Shown here: in pieces, positions 18,054 to 27,172 of the stretch
How the letters are laid out: each line of letters starts with the position of its first letter
Numbering within the stretch: position 1 is the first letter of the stretch
Assembly (NCBI RefSeq): GCF_010093085.1
Contig: NZ_MSRC01000011.1
Coordinates: 108,547-172,546, forward strand
DNA: 64,000 nucleotides
Direction of reading: 5' to 3'
Origin: Bacillus sp. SKDU12
GTDB taxonomy: Bacteria; Bacillota; Bacilli; Bacillales; Bacillaceae
Notes under the pieces: model-generated
The model's input: only the letters and a program-made list of their open reading frames with translations
Databases searched by the model: none
Told to the model about the DNA's origin: nothing
Translations under genes and position numbers: made by a program

Positions 18054-18701
18054 TCAATACAATATATTGTAAGTAATCTGATTTTCCAATGTATCCAAAA
18101 GCATCCAACTAGGGTGATCATATTTCATATCACCTATATTGATCAAATAACGAGATGCAGTGTCTAATGTGATAGGCTTACCGTTTATAATGCGTTTTCG
18201 TTCGTAATAAGGATGATTCTCTTTCTCCTGAACTTCAAACAGTACATTTTGATGGTTATGCCCATAAAAAATCCACGGTCTGCTCCAATATTGAATATGG
18301 CTGGGCCTCCAATAGTCTTCTTCCTCCATCCAGTCAAATGTATGACCGTGCGTTAATCTGACTATTGGAGTTAAATAAATGTCTAAAGGCATGTGAGTCA
18401 AAAAGTTATAAAAGTCTATCGGAATTTCTTTCTCAGGGATCAGACTTAATATCCTCTCCTCTTGATTGCCTTTTATCACTCGTATACCTTTTAACAAATC
18501 AATTAACTCCCAATCCAAATCTAACACTTGTTCTATGGACTGAAATTGAAAATCTTTCAAATCCTTTTTAGGAACCTTAACTTCAAAAACATCTCCCAAA
18601 CAAATGATCTCATCTATAGAAGAAAAGGTTTGGATATGCTCCAAAACCTTTTCAAGATTATTACGTTTCCCATGTATATCTGTTATGAAGGCATAGCGCA
18701 A
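18054..18701 (-). CDS. rhiL: Calcineurin-like metallophosphoesterase in the rhi operon
   Basis: 215 residues, with the metal ligands of the calcineurin-type fold: DIHG (8-11), CLGDVFE (35-41), a GNQEERI block near residue 100, LTHGHTFDW and YGHNHQN. The start is TTG at 18701 with AGGGGG upstream. Such enzymes hydrolyse phosphate esters. In this pathway it might remove an activating or protective phosphate, or recycle a phosphorylated intermediate; that role is inferred only from the operon. Gaps to both neighbours are about 15 bases. The letter assigned follows gene order and is less certain than the function class. Confidence 0.65.
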   Translation of the reverse strand: MRYAFITDIHGKRNNLEKVLEHIQTFSSIDEIICLGDVFEVKVPKKDLKDFQFQSIEQVLDLDWELIDLLKGIRVIKGNQEERILSLIPEKEIPIDFYNFLTHMPLDIYLTPIVRLTHGHTFDWMEEEDYWRPSHIQYWSRPWIFYGHNHQNVLFEVQEKENHPYYERKRIINGKPITLDTASRYLINIGDMKYDHPSWMLLDTLENQITYNILY

Positions 18702-18716
18702 GAAGCAGAATCCCCC

Positions 18717-18974
18717 TTAACGATTTTGGCCAAACTTTTTTTCTATATAATCCAAGACATGCTGGTTGTATTCCAGTTTGCCTGGAATGACCACATTATC
18801 TTCTTCATCAATTAAAGCGGGTATATAAGGAACGCCTGTTTTTTCTATTAATTCTGTCCGCAAAGCCCGATCCTTCGGAAGGTTTACATTGATATACGTT
18901 ACATTCAGCTCAGTTAACTTCTCTCTTACCGGTTTGCAATAAGGACATGGCTCCCTCTGATATAATTTAAGCAT
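18717..18974 (-). CDS. Glutaredoxin-like thiol-disulfide protein in the rhi operon
   Basis: 85 residues with the redox motif REPCPYCKPVREKL (CPYC at 10-13) and the cis-proline segment GVPYIPALI. Its start overlaps the end of the aminotransferase gene by eight bases, and GGAGG lies inside that gene, so it is part of the operon. No step in the known route to APPA obviously needs a glutaredoxin. It might protect a pathway enzyme or serve an unnoticed redox step. It is easily overlooked because of its size. Confidence 0.8.
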   Translation of the reverse strand: MLKLYQREPCPYCKPVREKLTELNVTYINVNLPKDRALRTELIEKTGVPYIPALIDEEDNVVIPGKLEYNQHVLDYIEKKFGQNR

Positions 18975-20121
18975 TTTGTATGACCTCCGCTCCTAATGCA
19001 TCACTCAAAGCCGTCATGCTGGTCCCAGGCTGAACCTGATAACCCATTTCTGTTAACACCAACTCTATTATCCCGAATATGCCGAACAAATCGATTTCAT
19101 CAACAGCTCCAATATGCCCAATCCTGATCATTTTTCCTTTAAATTCACCTTGGCCGCCTGTTATCGTAAGCCCATAATCTTTATTTAGTTTTTGTAATAA
19201 TAGAGTTGCGTCAATTCCCGATGGAGCCAACGCTGCTGTCACTGTATGACTTCTCACATGAGGAGATTGTACAAAAAGGTGAAAACCTAATGCTTCCAAT
19301 CCTTTTTGCGTTGCTCTGGCGATACGGGCATGCCTCCTCGTCGCATTCGAAAGGCCTTCTGCTTTCAATAAATCTAGTGACTTTTTCAATGCTAATAATA
19401 AAGATACACCCGGACTTGATGGCGCCATAGGATAAAACTTTTTAAATCTTTTAAATGAAAAATAGTAAGTGGAAGGCTGAACATCATCAATCAACTTCCA
19501 AGCTTTCGGCGAAATAGCAACAAAAGCGAGGCCCGGCGGCATCATAAATCCTTTATGAGAGGCTGCTAATACGATGTCTAATCCCCAATCATCCATAGAT
19601 AGCTCATGAGAAATGAGCCCGCTTATGGCATCAACAATTACCAGCACATCTGTATCTCTGAACAATGCCCCGATGGCTTTTACATCATTAACTGCTCCTG
19701 TTGAGGTTTCACTATAAACAGCGAGCACTCCCTTTATATTCGGATGCTGCTTATACGCTCTTTCAACTTCTTCAATATTTACAGAAGTTCCCCAAGGAGC
19801 GTTTACAGTGACCACCTCTAACCCGAAGACTGTACAGATATCTGTAAAACGCTCTCCAAAGTAACCATTAGAAACGACTAAGACTTTATCTCCCCTGTTA
19901 AAGGAGTTTGATACAGCTGCCTCCATCGCCCCCGTACCTGAAGATAACAAAATATAAATATCTTGTTTTGTCAAAAAAAGTTCTGGGAGTTCGCGATTAA
20001 TTTCATTGATAATATCTTCCATTTGCCGAGATCTGTGATGAATCATTTCCTGTGCTCCCGCCAATAAAATGTCCTGCGGAACTTGCGTAGGTCCCGGCGT
20101 AGCCATCCGTAACTTCCTCAT
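18967..20121 (-). CDS. rhiK: Class V PLP aminotransferase (phosphonate amino acid formation)
   Basis: 384 residues from ATG 20121, which follows AGAGGGGAG by about ten bases. It belongs to the alanine-glyoxylate/serine-pyruvate/AEP transaminase group. TPGPTQVP is at the N-terminus, LLSSGTGAMEAAVSN near residue 60, and the PLP-phosphate/Asp region DVLVIVDAISGLIS near 160. The Schiff-base lysine is in LAASHKGFMMPPG near 190. It fits transamination of the 2-oxo-4-hydroxy-5-phosphono acid made by the aldolase. That order of steps is the published proposal for rhizocticin, not something the sequence shows. Confidence 0.75.
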   Translation of the reverse strand: MRKLRMATPGPTQVPQDILLAGAQEMIHHRSRQMEDIINEINRELPELFLTKQDIYILLSSGTGAMEAAVSNSFNRGDKVLVVSNGYFGERFTDICTVFGLEVVTVNAPWGTSVNIEEVERAYKQHPNIKGVLAVYSETSTGAVNDVKAIGALFRDTDVLVIVDAISGLISHELSMDDWGLDIVLAASHKGFMMPPGLAFVAISPKAWKLIDDVQPSTYYFSFKRFKKFYPMAPSSPGVSLLLALKKSLDLLKAEGLSNATRRHARIARATQKGLEALGFHLFVQSPHVRSHTVTAALAPSGIDATLLLQKLNKDYGLTITGGQGEFKGKMIRIGHIGAVDEIDLFGIFGIIELVLTEMGYQVQPGTSMTALSDALGAEVIQNA

Positions 20122-20147
20122 CTCAAACAACTCCCCTCTTATATTCA

Positions 20148-20546
20148 TTACCGATCTACATAGATTTTTCGTTCTGCTTCCCTTAAATCAAAATCAAATA
20201 ATACGATCCTATGGCTTTCCGAACAAGCCAGCTTATGATTTTTGTATGGAACCATCACACTTGTCCCCATCATTGAAGACCATACATGTGAAAAACCATT
20301 CGGGTCACCGGTCGTGTTAAAGTGCTCGTATTTTTTATTTTTTGAAGCAATTGATTCTAAACATTGAAGCAAGTCTTGTGTGGTGCCTGGTTCATAACGC
20401 ATGACAGTGAGACCTACTGTACTGCCGGTTACACAAACCTTTGCTACCCCTGAAGGTGGCTCTAATTGAGATAATGCATCTGTTACTTGTTTTGTAATAT
20501 CATAACTTTGATTAAAGCCTTTTGATTGAATCGTGATTTCAACCAC
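20148..20546 (-). CDS. rhiJ: YjbQ/UPF0047 family protein in the rhi operon
   Basis: 132 residues covering the whole UPF0047 fold: VCVTGSTVGLTVMRYE, then GDPNGFSHVWSSMMGTSVMV and the C-terminal HRIVLFDFDLREAERKI. Members form trimers and have been linked to thiamine-phosphate synthase side activity, but their true role is unclear. The start is GTG with AAAGGAGA upstream. One of the more puzzling genes of the cluster: it lies between kinase and aminotransferase, and it has no assigned step. Confidence 0.7.
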   Translation of the reverse strand: MVEITIQSKGFNQSYDITKQVTDALSQLEPPSGVAKVCVTGSTVGLTVMRYEPGTTQDLLQCLESIASKNKKYEHFNTTGDPNGFSHVWSSMMGTSVMVPYKNHKLACSESHRIVLFDFDLREAERKIYVDR

Positions 20547-20581
20547 TTTATTTTCTCCTTTATTTTCTATTTTCCGAAAAA

Positions 20582-21670
20582 TTACAGGGCGTATCTTTCG
20601 CTGAATTCTGAACCTTCCAAAACACCTGACCCGCTTACTTCAAAAGCAGAAAGCTTTCCCGCAATCTCAAGACACTGATTTATTTTTCTCTCCAGTTCAT
20701 TTTGGTGTACAGGGCGAATAAAATGGTTCCACATGGTGTTTCCTTCCGTAAAAATCCTTTCTATATGCGGTACGATTAATTCTTCATGATTGCTTACCCG
20801 CTTAATTTCGCAATCTGTTGAAGGGAATAAATCAGGATAAATCATAGACTCAACCAAAAATGATTCTCCTCGTTCTGCAAAAGGAATAACCTTCTTAAAA
20901 AAAACCGGGTCAATGGCCATTTTATGTTCAGTTGACCACAGATTTTCTTTTACAGATTCAATTTGATGAGAGAGACCGAAGTATTCGACAAACTCCGGAT
21001 ATTTAGAAAGTGTGCCGAGTCCCAAATGAGGATAATCCGGCCACCCTGCGGCCCGTAACTTTCCGTCTTCGATCCAAAGAAACGTCTTATCACCGCTTAT
21101 GAGCTTGTATCCATGTTTACTCACTAATTCGAGCAATAAAGTTGATTTGCCTTTCCCTTTTGAACCTATGATGAGGGTTGCCTTGTCATCTTTTAACGCG
21201 CTGGTTGCATGGACAACCGCCACCCCATGGTTCTCTTCATTTTTCAATACTAAATCTCTAATAAACTCAATCAAAACCAGCTCATCCTGCTCTGCATGCT
21301 GTAACTGTGTAGAAATAATGATTTTCTTGTTTTCTCTGTCAAATGAGAGAATCGTATCTGTTTTTGTACATTTCACATATTCAATTCCTTCAACAGTTAC
21401 TCGTTTACAAGGAATGGTAAAATACTCAGTCGCACTTTTTCTGATATAAATATCCTCACCGTTCTGAAAGTCTATCGCTTGAACTTCTTCTTTATGAGGA
21501 GTGATGTACACATCAGCTAAACGATCTTCTTCATGCCTTCCCCTGTTAATAAAAAAGTGTGTACTGAAAAAATCAAAAACATGGTCTAATGATAATGACG
21601 GTTCAATAAAGAAATTGATTTTCGAATGTAAATAGGCTAGTGAAACAATATGATATTGATCAGACATCAT
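20582..21670 (-). CDS. rhiI: HPr-kinase-like small-molecule kinase
   Basis: 362 residues. The N-terminal 140 residues have no known motif. A P-loop LIIGSKGKGKSTLLLEL near residue 168 and the following KLISGDKTFLWIEDGKL match HPr-serine-kinase-type P-loop kinases. These cluster enzymes phosphorylate small hydroxyl groups rather than HPr. The expected substrate is 2-amino-4-hydroxy-5-phosphonopentanoate, a homoserine analogue, so the product would suit the threonine-synthase homologue in the same operon. GAGGAG precedes the ATG pair at 21670; gaps to neighbours are 23 and 35 bases. Confidence 0.7.
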   Translation of the reverse strand: MMSDQYHIVSLAYLHSKINFFIEPSLSLDHVFDFFSTHFFINRGRHEEDRLADVYITPHKEEVQAIDFQNGEDIYIRKSATEYFTIPCKRVTVEGIEYVKCTKTDTILSFDRENKKIIISTQLQHAEQDELVLIEFIRDLVLKNEENHGVAVVHATSALKDDKATLIIGSKGKGKSTLLLELVSKHGYKLISGDKTFLWIEDGKLRAAGWPDYPHLGLGTLSKYPEFVEYFGLSHQIESVKENLWSTEHKMAIDPVFFKKVIPFAERGESFLVESMIYPDLFPSTDCEIKRVSNHEELIVPHIERIFTEGNTMWNHFIRPVHQNELERKINQCLEIAGKLSAFEVSGSGVLEGSEFSERYAL

Positions 21671-21693
21671 TCTAAAATGACTCCTCTCGTATT

Positions 21694-22584
21694 TTATTTG
21701 GTCGTACTGATGGCAGAAGCGCCGGAGTTATACATATCTTCCTGTTTTCTCATGTCATACATGCCTTGAAGTTCAAAAACAGTTTTCATAGGCACAATGT
21801 GTTCTTCTACACCAACAGTATTTCCATCAAGAAGAATCTGAGAAAATGTCTCCTGCATGGCCTTAATAGAGCTTCTAAGACCATGGTTGGCATAAATGAC
21901 CATGTCGATGCCTAATGGTTTCATTTCGTCCACAGTTATATGCGGGTATGTCGTAGGTACAATCACAATAGGTACTGCTCCAGTAAACTGTTTGACGAAT
22001 TCTTTAATTTCGTTTGGCTGGTTTTCTTTTGAATGGATCAGAATAGCATCAGCTCCTGCTGCCTCATAAGCATAGGCTCTTTTTAATGCCTCCTCTAATC
22101 CTTGGCCCGCAATTAAAGCTTCTACCCTAGCAATAACAACAAAATCGGGATTTTTTTGAACATCTTTTGCCGCTCTGATTTTATTTGAGAATTCATCAAT
22201 AGAAGCTAATTTCTGCGATCCCTTTACGAAACTATTTAACTTAGGGAACAGCTTGTCCTCTATGCAAATACCCGCAATTCCGTTCCTCTCATATTCTTTC
22301 ACCATACGTATCACATTGTTCACACTTCCATAACCAGAATCGCAATCACAAATGATTGGAATCGATGTAGATTCATTCATCCCGATCGCAGCTTGCAGAT
22401 TTTCTGTCATCGTCAAAATATTAGCATCAGGAACAGCATATGATGCCGAAATTTCTAATCCGCTGGCCCATATTGCGTCAAATCCAGCTTGTTCAGCAAG
22501 TTTAGCGCTTAAACCGTTATGCGCCCCCATGACTCTCACAACTTGATCGGAATATAGCAACTCACGTAATTTTTTAGCTTTCAT
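21694..22584 (-). CDS. rhiH: Phosphoenolpyruvate mutase
   Basis: 296 residues of the isocitrate-lyase/PEP-mutase superfamily. The decisive signature IEDKLFPKLNS (EDKxxxxxNS) near residue 100 separates true PEP mutases from other lyases. GAHNGLSAKLAEQAGFDAIW near the N-terminus and the metal site CDCDSGYGS near residue 68 also fit. It forms the carbon-phosphorus bond by converting PEP to phosphonopyruvate, the entry to nearly all natural phosphonates. Its start overlaps the aldolase stop by four bases (ATGA). Confidence 0.95.
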   Translation of the reverse strand: MKAKKLRELLYSDQVVRVMGAHNGLSAKLAEQAGFDAIWASGLEISASYAVPDANILTMTENLQAAIGMNESTSIPIICDCDSGYGSVNNVIRMVKEYERNGIAGICIEDKLFPKLNSFVKGSQKLASIDEFSNKIRAAKDVQKNPDFVVIARVEALIAGQGLEEALKRAYAYEAAGADAILIHSKENQPNEIKEFVKQFTGAVPIVIVPTTYPHITVDEMKPLGIDMVIYANHGLRSSIKAMQETFSQILLDGNTVGVEEHIVPMKTVFELQGMYDMRKQEDMYNSGASAISTTK

Positions 22585-23591
22585 TTTGCACTCTCCTGTC
22601 TAAAATTTTGATTGATAACTGATTCAACCGAAGACATGTCAACTTTTTTAGGTAAGCTTTTTCCGAGTAAGGCTGATACTTCTAAGGGGTCAAGATTGAC
22701 TTCTTGGCATTTTTGAATGACTAAATCATAGAAATAGTAGTGGATATTGCTGATTCCGCTTATAATCTCTGGAGTGGAAATTCTCATTGGTGAAGATAAA
22801 ATGGAAGATAGTACATATTCAGCTGCAGTTAAAATGGGATCTAGTTTGTATGGGATATCGAACTTGTCCCAATGATGTAACGCACTTACAAATTGTTCTG
22901 TTGGAAGGTTTCCCGCACCTCGAGCCATTCCGCATAATGATGTATCTATAAAGGCTGCCCCCGCATCCATTGCTGCAAGAGCATTTGCAAAGGCTAATCC
23001 AAGATTGTTATGTCCGTGAAAACCAACTGGACAATCAGCCTGATCACATGCAGCAGCTACCCTGTTTCTAACACCATCCGGCGTTAAATTTCCGAAAGAA
23101 TCAGCCATATAAAACACATCTGCACCAAAAGCATGCGCTTTTTTCGCTAGCTCAGCCACGTCTTTCTCTTCAATGTAACTGGCTGCCATTACATTAAAAC
23201 TAACGTGAAAGCCTTGATTTTTCAGATATTCAATATACGGTAAAGCATCTTCGGCATTATGAGGATACGAAGCAACACGAATCCATGGAATCTGCTGCGG
23301 GTTCAGATTATTCAATAGATGGAGCTCACAGACTGATGGGACAACCATCGCCGCTAATTGTGAATGGCTCGTCTTCGGCAGCTCATCTAAAAGCTCAGGT
23401 GTACAGTTTGCTAAACTCCCGACAGACTTTTCTTTATTGCTCCCCGAACCCCCTACATAACCGATTTCTATGATGTTCACATGGGCTTTATCCAAGTTTC
23501 TGATAATTTGACCGATGTCTTCAGCAGAGAAAAACCAGTTATTGAAATTACCGCCGTCCCGAAGTGTACAATCTATTACTTGCATATTCAT
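22581..23591 (-). CDS. rhiG: Phosphonoacetaldehyde/oxaloacetate aldolase (DRE-TIM family)
   Basis: 336 residues of the HMG-CoA lyase/homocitrate-synthase-type TIM barrel. The catalytic TLRDGGNFNNW is at residues 9-19, GYVGGSGSNKEKS follows, and the metal-binding FHGHNNLGLAFAN is near residue 194. RhiG of B. subtilis ATCC 6633 was shown to condense phosphonoacetaldehyde with oxaloacetate in the route to APPA. The gene overlaps its neighbours on both sides by four bases, which indicates tight translational coupling with the decarboxylase and the mutase. Confidence 0.9.
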   Translation of the reverse strand: MNMQVIDCTLRDGGNFNNWFFSAEDIGQIIRNLDKAHVNIIEIGYVGGSGSNKEKSVGSLANCTPELLDELPKTSHSQLAAMVVPSVCELHLLNNLNPQQIPWIRVASYPHNAEDALPYIEYLKNQGFHVSFNVMAASYIEEKDVAELAKKAHAFGADVFYMADSFGNLTPDGVRNRVAAACDQADCPVGFHGHNNLGLAFANALAAMDAGAAFIDTSLCGMARGAGNLPTEQFVSALHHWDKFDIPYKLDPILTAAEYVLSSILSSPMRISTPEIISGISNIHYYFYDLVIQKCQEVNLDPLEVSALLGKSLPKKVDMSSVESVINQNFRQESAK

Positions 23592-24148
23592 ACTGACACC
23601 TCATTTTCTAAAGTGATTTCATGTGTAAAACGCTGAACGATTTCTTGCGGTGTCCAATGCACTCTTTTACCGATTTTTTCACTTCGTGGTTCAACTTTAA
23701 TATGGATGAGTGCCGGACCTTCGTTAGGCAAATCAAAGCTTTCCTTTACGGAATTGATTTCAACGGCATACTTATACCCCACCTGTAAAGCGATATCTGT
23801 TACATTCATTAGCGGAACCGTCTTTTGCCCGCCCGTACTTTCATGCATACCGTTATCCAAAACAACATGTATGAAATTTTTAGGCTTTTGATGGCCGATC
23901 ATCGTAATAATCCCCATATTCATTAAAAACGAGCCATCTCCATCCAGCACAACAAGAGGAACATCAGGATACACGGCAGACAATCCTAATCCGACAGGAG
24001 CAGCCATCCCCATAGAGCCAACCATATAAAAATTCTTGGCTCTGTCATCTATGTTGTACAAATCACGGCTTATATGACCGCATGTACTAACCAAATATGC
24101 TGACGGAAACTGTTCTAAAACAAGCTGAATTGCGTCATGTTTATTCAA
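23588..24148 (-). CDS. rhiF: Phosphonopyruvate decarboxylase, ThDP-binding subunit
   Basis: 186 residues corresponding to the C-terminal half of one-chain phosphonopyruvate decarboxylases. The thiamine diphosphate motif runs VVLDGDGSFLMNMG to LDNGMHESTGGQ, the canonical GDG...N pattern with metal ligands D and N. With the next gene upstream it makes one complete enzyme that pulls the unfavourable mutase step forward by forming phosphonoacetaldehyde. It starts 11 bases after RhiE. Confidence 0.9.
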   Translation of the reverse strand: MNKHDAIQLVLEQFPSAYLVSTCGHISRDLYNIDDRAKNFYMVGSMGMAAPVGLGLSAVYPDVPLVVLDGDGSFLMNMGIITMIGHQKPKNFIHVVLDNGMHESTGGQKTVPLMNVTDIALQVGYKYAVEINSVKESFDLPNEGPALIHIKVEPRSEKIGKRVHWTPQEIVQRFTHEITLENEVSV

Positions 24149-24159
24149 ACTGACTCCTC

Positions 24160-24669
24160 CTATATTTCATCTTTAATTAATATCGCAACAGGGCGGTTTG
24201 TCTTCTCGATTAAAAAAAGCGCCTCTACTATCGTGTCTTCAGCATTTTCATAATCCAGCTCTTTGTAAGGGATGTCCACTGAATGGAGTAAATCAGTGAG
24301 TTTTTCACCGATTATGTCATGTTCAACAGCATCATTACCGTATGCCCCTCTCCAGCTAATGAGCAATAAAATAGGAATGTCATATATGAAGTTAAAGGAC
24401 GTAAGTACATTTAAGCAGTACCCTAAGCCTGAATTTTGCATAAGCATCACGCATTTTTTCCCGCCTAGATACATACCGGATGCAACACCTAAAGCTGAAT
24501 CTTCTCTAATGGAAGGGATAAACGTAATATTCTGTTTTTCTGCAGTTTCATTTGATTCCAGCAGCCTGAAAAAACCTTTTAACAACGAACATGGCACTCC
24601 GGTAAAATGGGTATAGTTGTTTTCTGTAAGTGTACTCAGCATTCTTTCTGCAGTTGAGTTCAAATCCAA
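24160..24669 (-). CDS. rhiE: Phosphonopyruvate decarboxylase, N-terminal (PYR) subunit
   Basis: 169 residues equal to the N-terminal pyrimidine-binding half of the decarboxylase: FTGVPCSLLKGFFRLLES, then SIREDSALGVASGMYLGG holding the catalytic glutamate, and MQNSGLGYCLNVLTS. The split into two subunits is seen in other bacterial phosphonate clusters and in sulfopyruvate decarboxylases. It follows the exporter gene by 32 bases. Confidence 0.88.
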   Translation of the reverse strand: MDLNSTAERMLSTLTENNYTHFTGVPCSLLKGFFRLLESNETAEKQNITFIPSIREDSALGVASGMYLGGKKCVMLMQNSGLGYCLNVLTSFNFIYDIPILLLISWRGAYGNDAVEHDIIGEKLTDLLHSVDIPYKELDYENAEDTIVEALFLIEKTNRPVAILIKDEI

Positions 24670-24701
24670 TTCTCCCCTTACATGAATGAAATAAGTAATG
24701 A

Positions 24702-25925
24702 TTATTTATTCATAATCTCAGCTTCATAAAATTGAATGAATCTATGCTTTCTGTTTCCGATACGATATGCTGTTAAGGCAAAACAGATCGACAAAGCTGC
24801 AACTAAAAAAATTGTTCTTCCGCCAAAAAGGCTGAGGATCATGCCTCCAAGCCACGGGCCTATAAACTCGCCTATATTATAAAAATTCTGCGCTCCATAA
24901 TAAGCTCCCCTCATACTGTCAGGGGCCAACTCATCCATTAAAACATTCATTGATGGAAAACATAGGATTTCGCCCATCGTTAATATAAACATAGAAATAC
25001 AGAAAGTAAGCCAACCGGTTGAGAAAGCAAAACCAATATTCCCGATGATACAACACCCGGTTCCAACAGAAATTGTTGTCATTGATTTATATCTCTCAAA
25101 AAGCCGTGTTAATGGCAGCTGCAATATAATGACAGTTGCAGCATTAATGGTTATTAAAATTGAGAAAATCTTCACGCCGTTTACGAAATCAAGATTGAGG
25201 TACTGAAGCAAGGTACTCTCCATCTGAGAATAACTAAATAACAAGAATATCCCGCCTGCTATATAATAACGAAGAGCAACATCCTTTTTTAGCGTCTTTA
25301 CAATAAACGACAAATGAAATTCTTTTTTTGAATTTCTTTTATGTTTCAAAAGCAATTTATTCATCATAATAAATAATAAAAGAGCATAACAAAGGTATAC
25401 CGCGCCAGTAATCGTGAAAGGAGTTCCGCTGCTCACAAGTCCCAGGTATGTTCCTAATAGCGGGCCTAAAGCACCGCCAACATTAATAGCCAAATACCGT
25501 AAAGAAAAAATACTGAGCCTCTTCTTGCTATCTGCTAATTCAACCATTAAAGCTTTCGAAACCGGCTCGAAAAAGGAATGACACAGACCGCTTAAAATAT
25601 TTAACAAACTGAACCATAAAATGGTATGAACAATGCCAAAAAGAAAGAAAACAATACTCCAAATAAAAATGGAACATAACATAACACTTTTTCTGCCGAT
25701 TCTGTCAGAGAGAGTACCGCCAATGATTCCGCCTATCGTAGTTGCAAAATATCCCAAGCCAATAACCAAGCCAATGACACCGAAACCCTCTCCTGTTTCT
25801 TGATGGAGATAAATAGCCAAAAACGGCGTTGTCATTGATTTTGCTGCTTTTGTGACAAGAGTTCCCACAAGCAGAAACTTAATGACCGGATGTAATCCGA
25901 AAAACTCTCTTATTTGAGAGACCAC
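24702..25925 (-). CDS. rhiD: MFS transporter, likely rhizocticin exporter
   Basis: About 407 residues with twelve membrane helices and the MFS loop motif GGTLSDRIGRKSV near residue 75. The GTG at 25925 has GGGAAGG nine bases upstream; a TTG at 25943 is also possible. Either start overlaps the ligase gene. Inside a phosphonate peptide cluster an efflux role and self-protection are the natural inference, though import of a building block cannot be excluded. Confidence 0.75.
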   Translation of the reverse strand: MVSQIREFFGLHPVIKFLLVGTLVTKAAKSMTTPFLAIYLHQETGEGFGVIGLVIGLGYFATTIGGIIGGTLSDRIGRKSVMLCSIFIWSIVFFLFGIVHTILWFSLLNILSGLCHSFFEPVSKALMVELADSKKRLSIFSLRYLAINVGGALGPLLGTYLGLVSSGTPFTITGAVYLCYALLLFIMMNKLLLKHKRNSKKEFHLSFIVKTLKKDVALRYYIAGGIFLLFSYSQMESTLLQYLNLDFVNGVKIFSILITINAATVIILQLPLTRLFERYKSMTTISVGTGCCIIGNIGFAFSTGWLTFCISMFILTMGEILCFPSMNVLMDELAPDSMRGAYYGAQNFYNIGEFIGPWLGGMILSLFGGRTIFLVAALSICFALTAYRIGNRKHRFIQFYEAEIMNK

Positions 25926-27172
25926 GTTGATTGGCCTTCCCAAATCATATGTTCACTGCACCATGAGGCAACTTGATGAATTCTATTAATCAGTACATCT
26001 TCCGAATCCCCTTTGATTAAGTAACTTGATACCACATCTACACTAGAAGAAGCACCTTGAAAAATCTCCCCTTCTTTAGCAGATATCTTTTGCTTTGTTA
26101 CCCAATTCTCAAAAGGAATTGAAGGAACTTTGACCAGCCGCCCATGTTTAGGAGGAATTAAAATCCATCCGCTTAACTGTTTCGGCCCTCTTTTAAGCTG
26201 TGAATCATTTGGAATATCATAGGACAGGCCGCATTGTTTTTTCACGCAAACCTCATTCAAGTCAAAACCAAATCCTTGCTGTGTAGCCTCACGTATTAAC
26301 CCACCTCCAGTCCGGCTGGCAATTTCGCAAAACACTAGCCTATCATCCGGAGTATGAAACACTTCCGCGTGAAAAGTAGTTGTTTTTGGAGATGGCAGCG
26401 CCTTTAGCGCTTTTTCAACAATGTCCGTTAGTCTGGAGGTCAATGGATTGTCAGCACCAAGCTGATAACTGGCTAAAAATTGTTCCTCTTGGAAAGCCAA
26501 ACATCCGTTTATATACCGAGAGGGCCAATTTAATGTCATATGTCCATCTATCAACATCCCATCAATATGGTACATATCACCTTCAACAAACGTTTCCACT
26601 TCCATATTTTCACTGAGTCCTTTAGATAGATATTTCATCATGTCTGATTCATTTTTCAGCACCTTTGCACCGACAGATCCCGATCCGTCTATTGGCTTGA
26701 CGACTACAGGAAAACCAAACTGCTGTACAAAAAGGTACAGGTCAACCGAAGATTCAATTTTCCGATAAGGAGGAACAGGAACCCCTGCTTCTTCCAAACG
26801 CTGCTTCATTAACACTTTGTCCCGAAATAATAATGCACTCTCATAAGACTGTCCTTCCACTCCTAAATGAGTCCGGAGTTTACCTGCTCTTAAAAGATCA
26901 TACTCAGACATTGCAATGATCGTATGAAATCTATATGTTTCATGTAACTCCAGCGCTCTGATTTCAATACATCCATTAATGGGGTACTCATCAAATGACT
27001 CGATCTGATCATAGTTTTTACATTCGTTCAATCGTTCAGTTGACGTTAGCATGACAATAGGTTCTTCTAAATCCTTCAGCCATAAATCATATGGAGATTT
27101 AGAATATGAGGTTTTATTCAGTATTAAAGTGCTAATCGCTTTTCCTCCTCTCTTGTACTGTCTTTGGTTCAT
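25910..27172 (-). CDS. rhiC: ATP-grasp L-amino acid ligase of rhizocticin assembly
   Basis: 420 residues if it starts at the ATG 27172, which overlaps the stop of the upstream gene (TGATG). The ATP-grasp core is clear: FPVVVKPIDGSGSVGAKVL near residue 155, EGDMYHIDGMLIDG, and the metal site LVFCEIASRTGGGLIR near 288. A strong GAGGAGG inside the first codons sits eight bases before an ATT (I15), so a shorter protein with an unusual ATT start (KTSYSKSPYDLWL near its beginning) is possible. With RhiM it makes the peptide bonds; the corresponding enzymes of strain NBRC 3134 are called RizA and RizB, but I cannot say which is which. Confidence 0.8.
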   Translation of the reverse strand: MNQRQYKRGGKAISTLILNKTSYSKSPYDLWLKDLEEPIVMLTSTERLNECKNYDQIESFDEYPINGCIEIRALELHETYRFHTIIAMSEYDLLRAGKLRTHLGVEGQSYESALLFRDKVLMKQRLEEAGVPVPPYRKIESSVDLYLFVQQFGFPVVVKPIDGSGSVGAKVLKNESDMMKYLSKGLSENMEVETFVEGDMYHIDGMLIDGHMTLNWPSRYINGCLAFQEEQFLASYQLGADNPLTSRLTDIVEKALKALPSPKTTTFHAEVFHTPDDRLVFCEIASRTGGGLIREATQQGFGFDLNEVCVKKQCGLSYDIPNDSQLKRGPKQLSGWILIPPKHGRLVKVPSIPFENWVTKQKISAKEGEIFQGASSSVDVVSSYLIKGDSEDVLINRIHQVASWCSEHMIWEGQSTWSLK

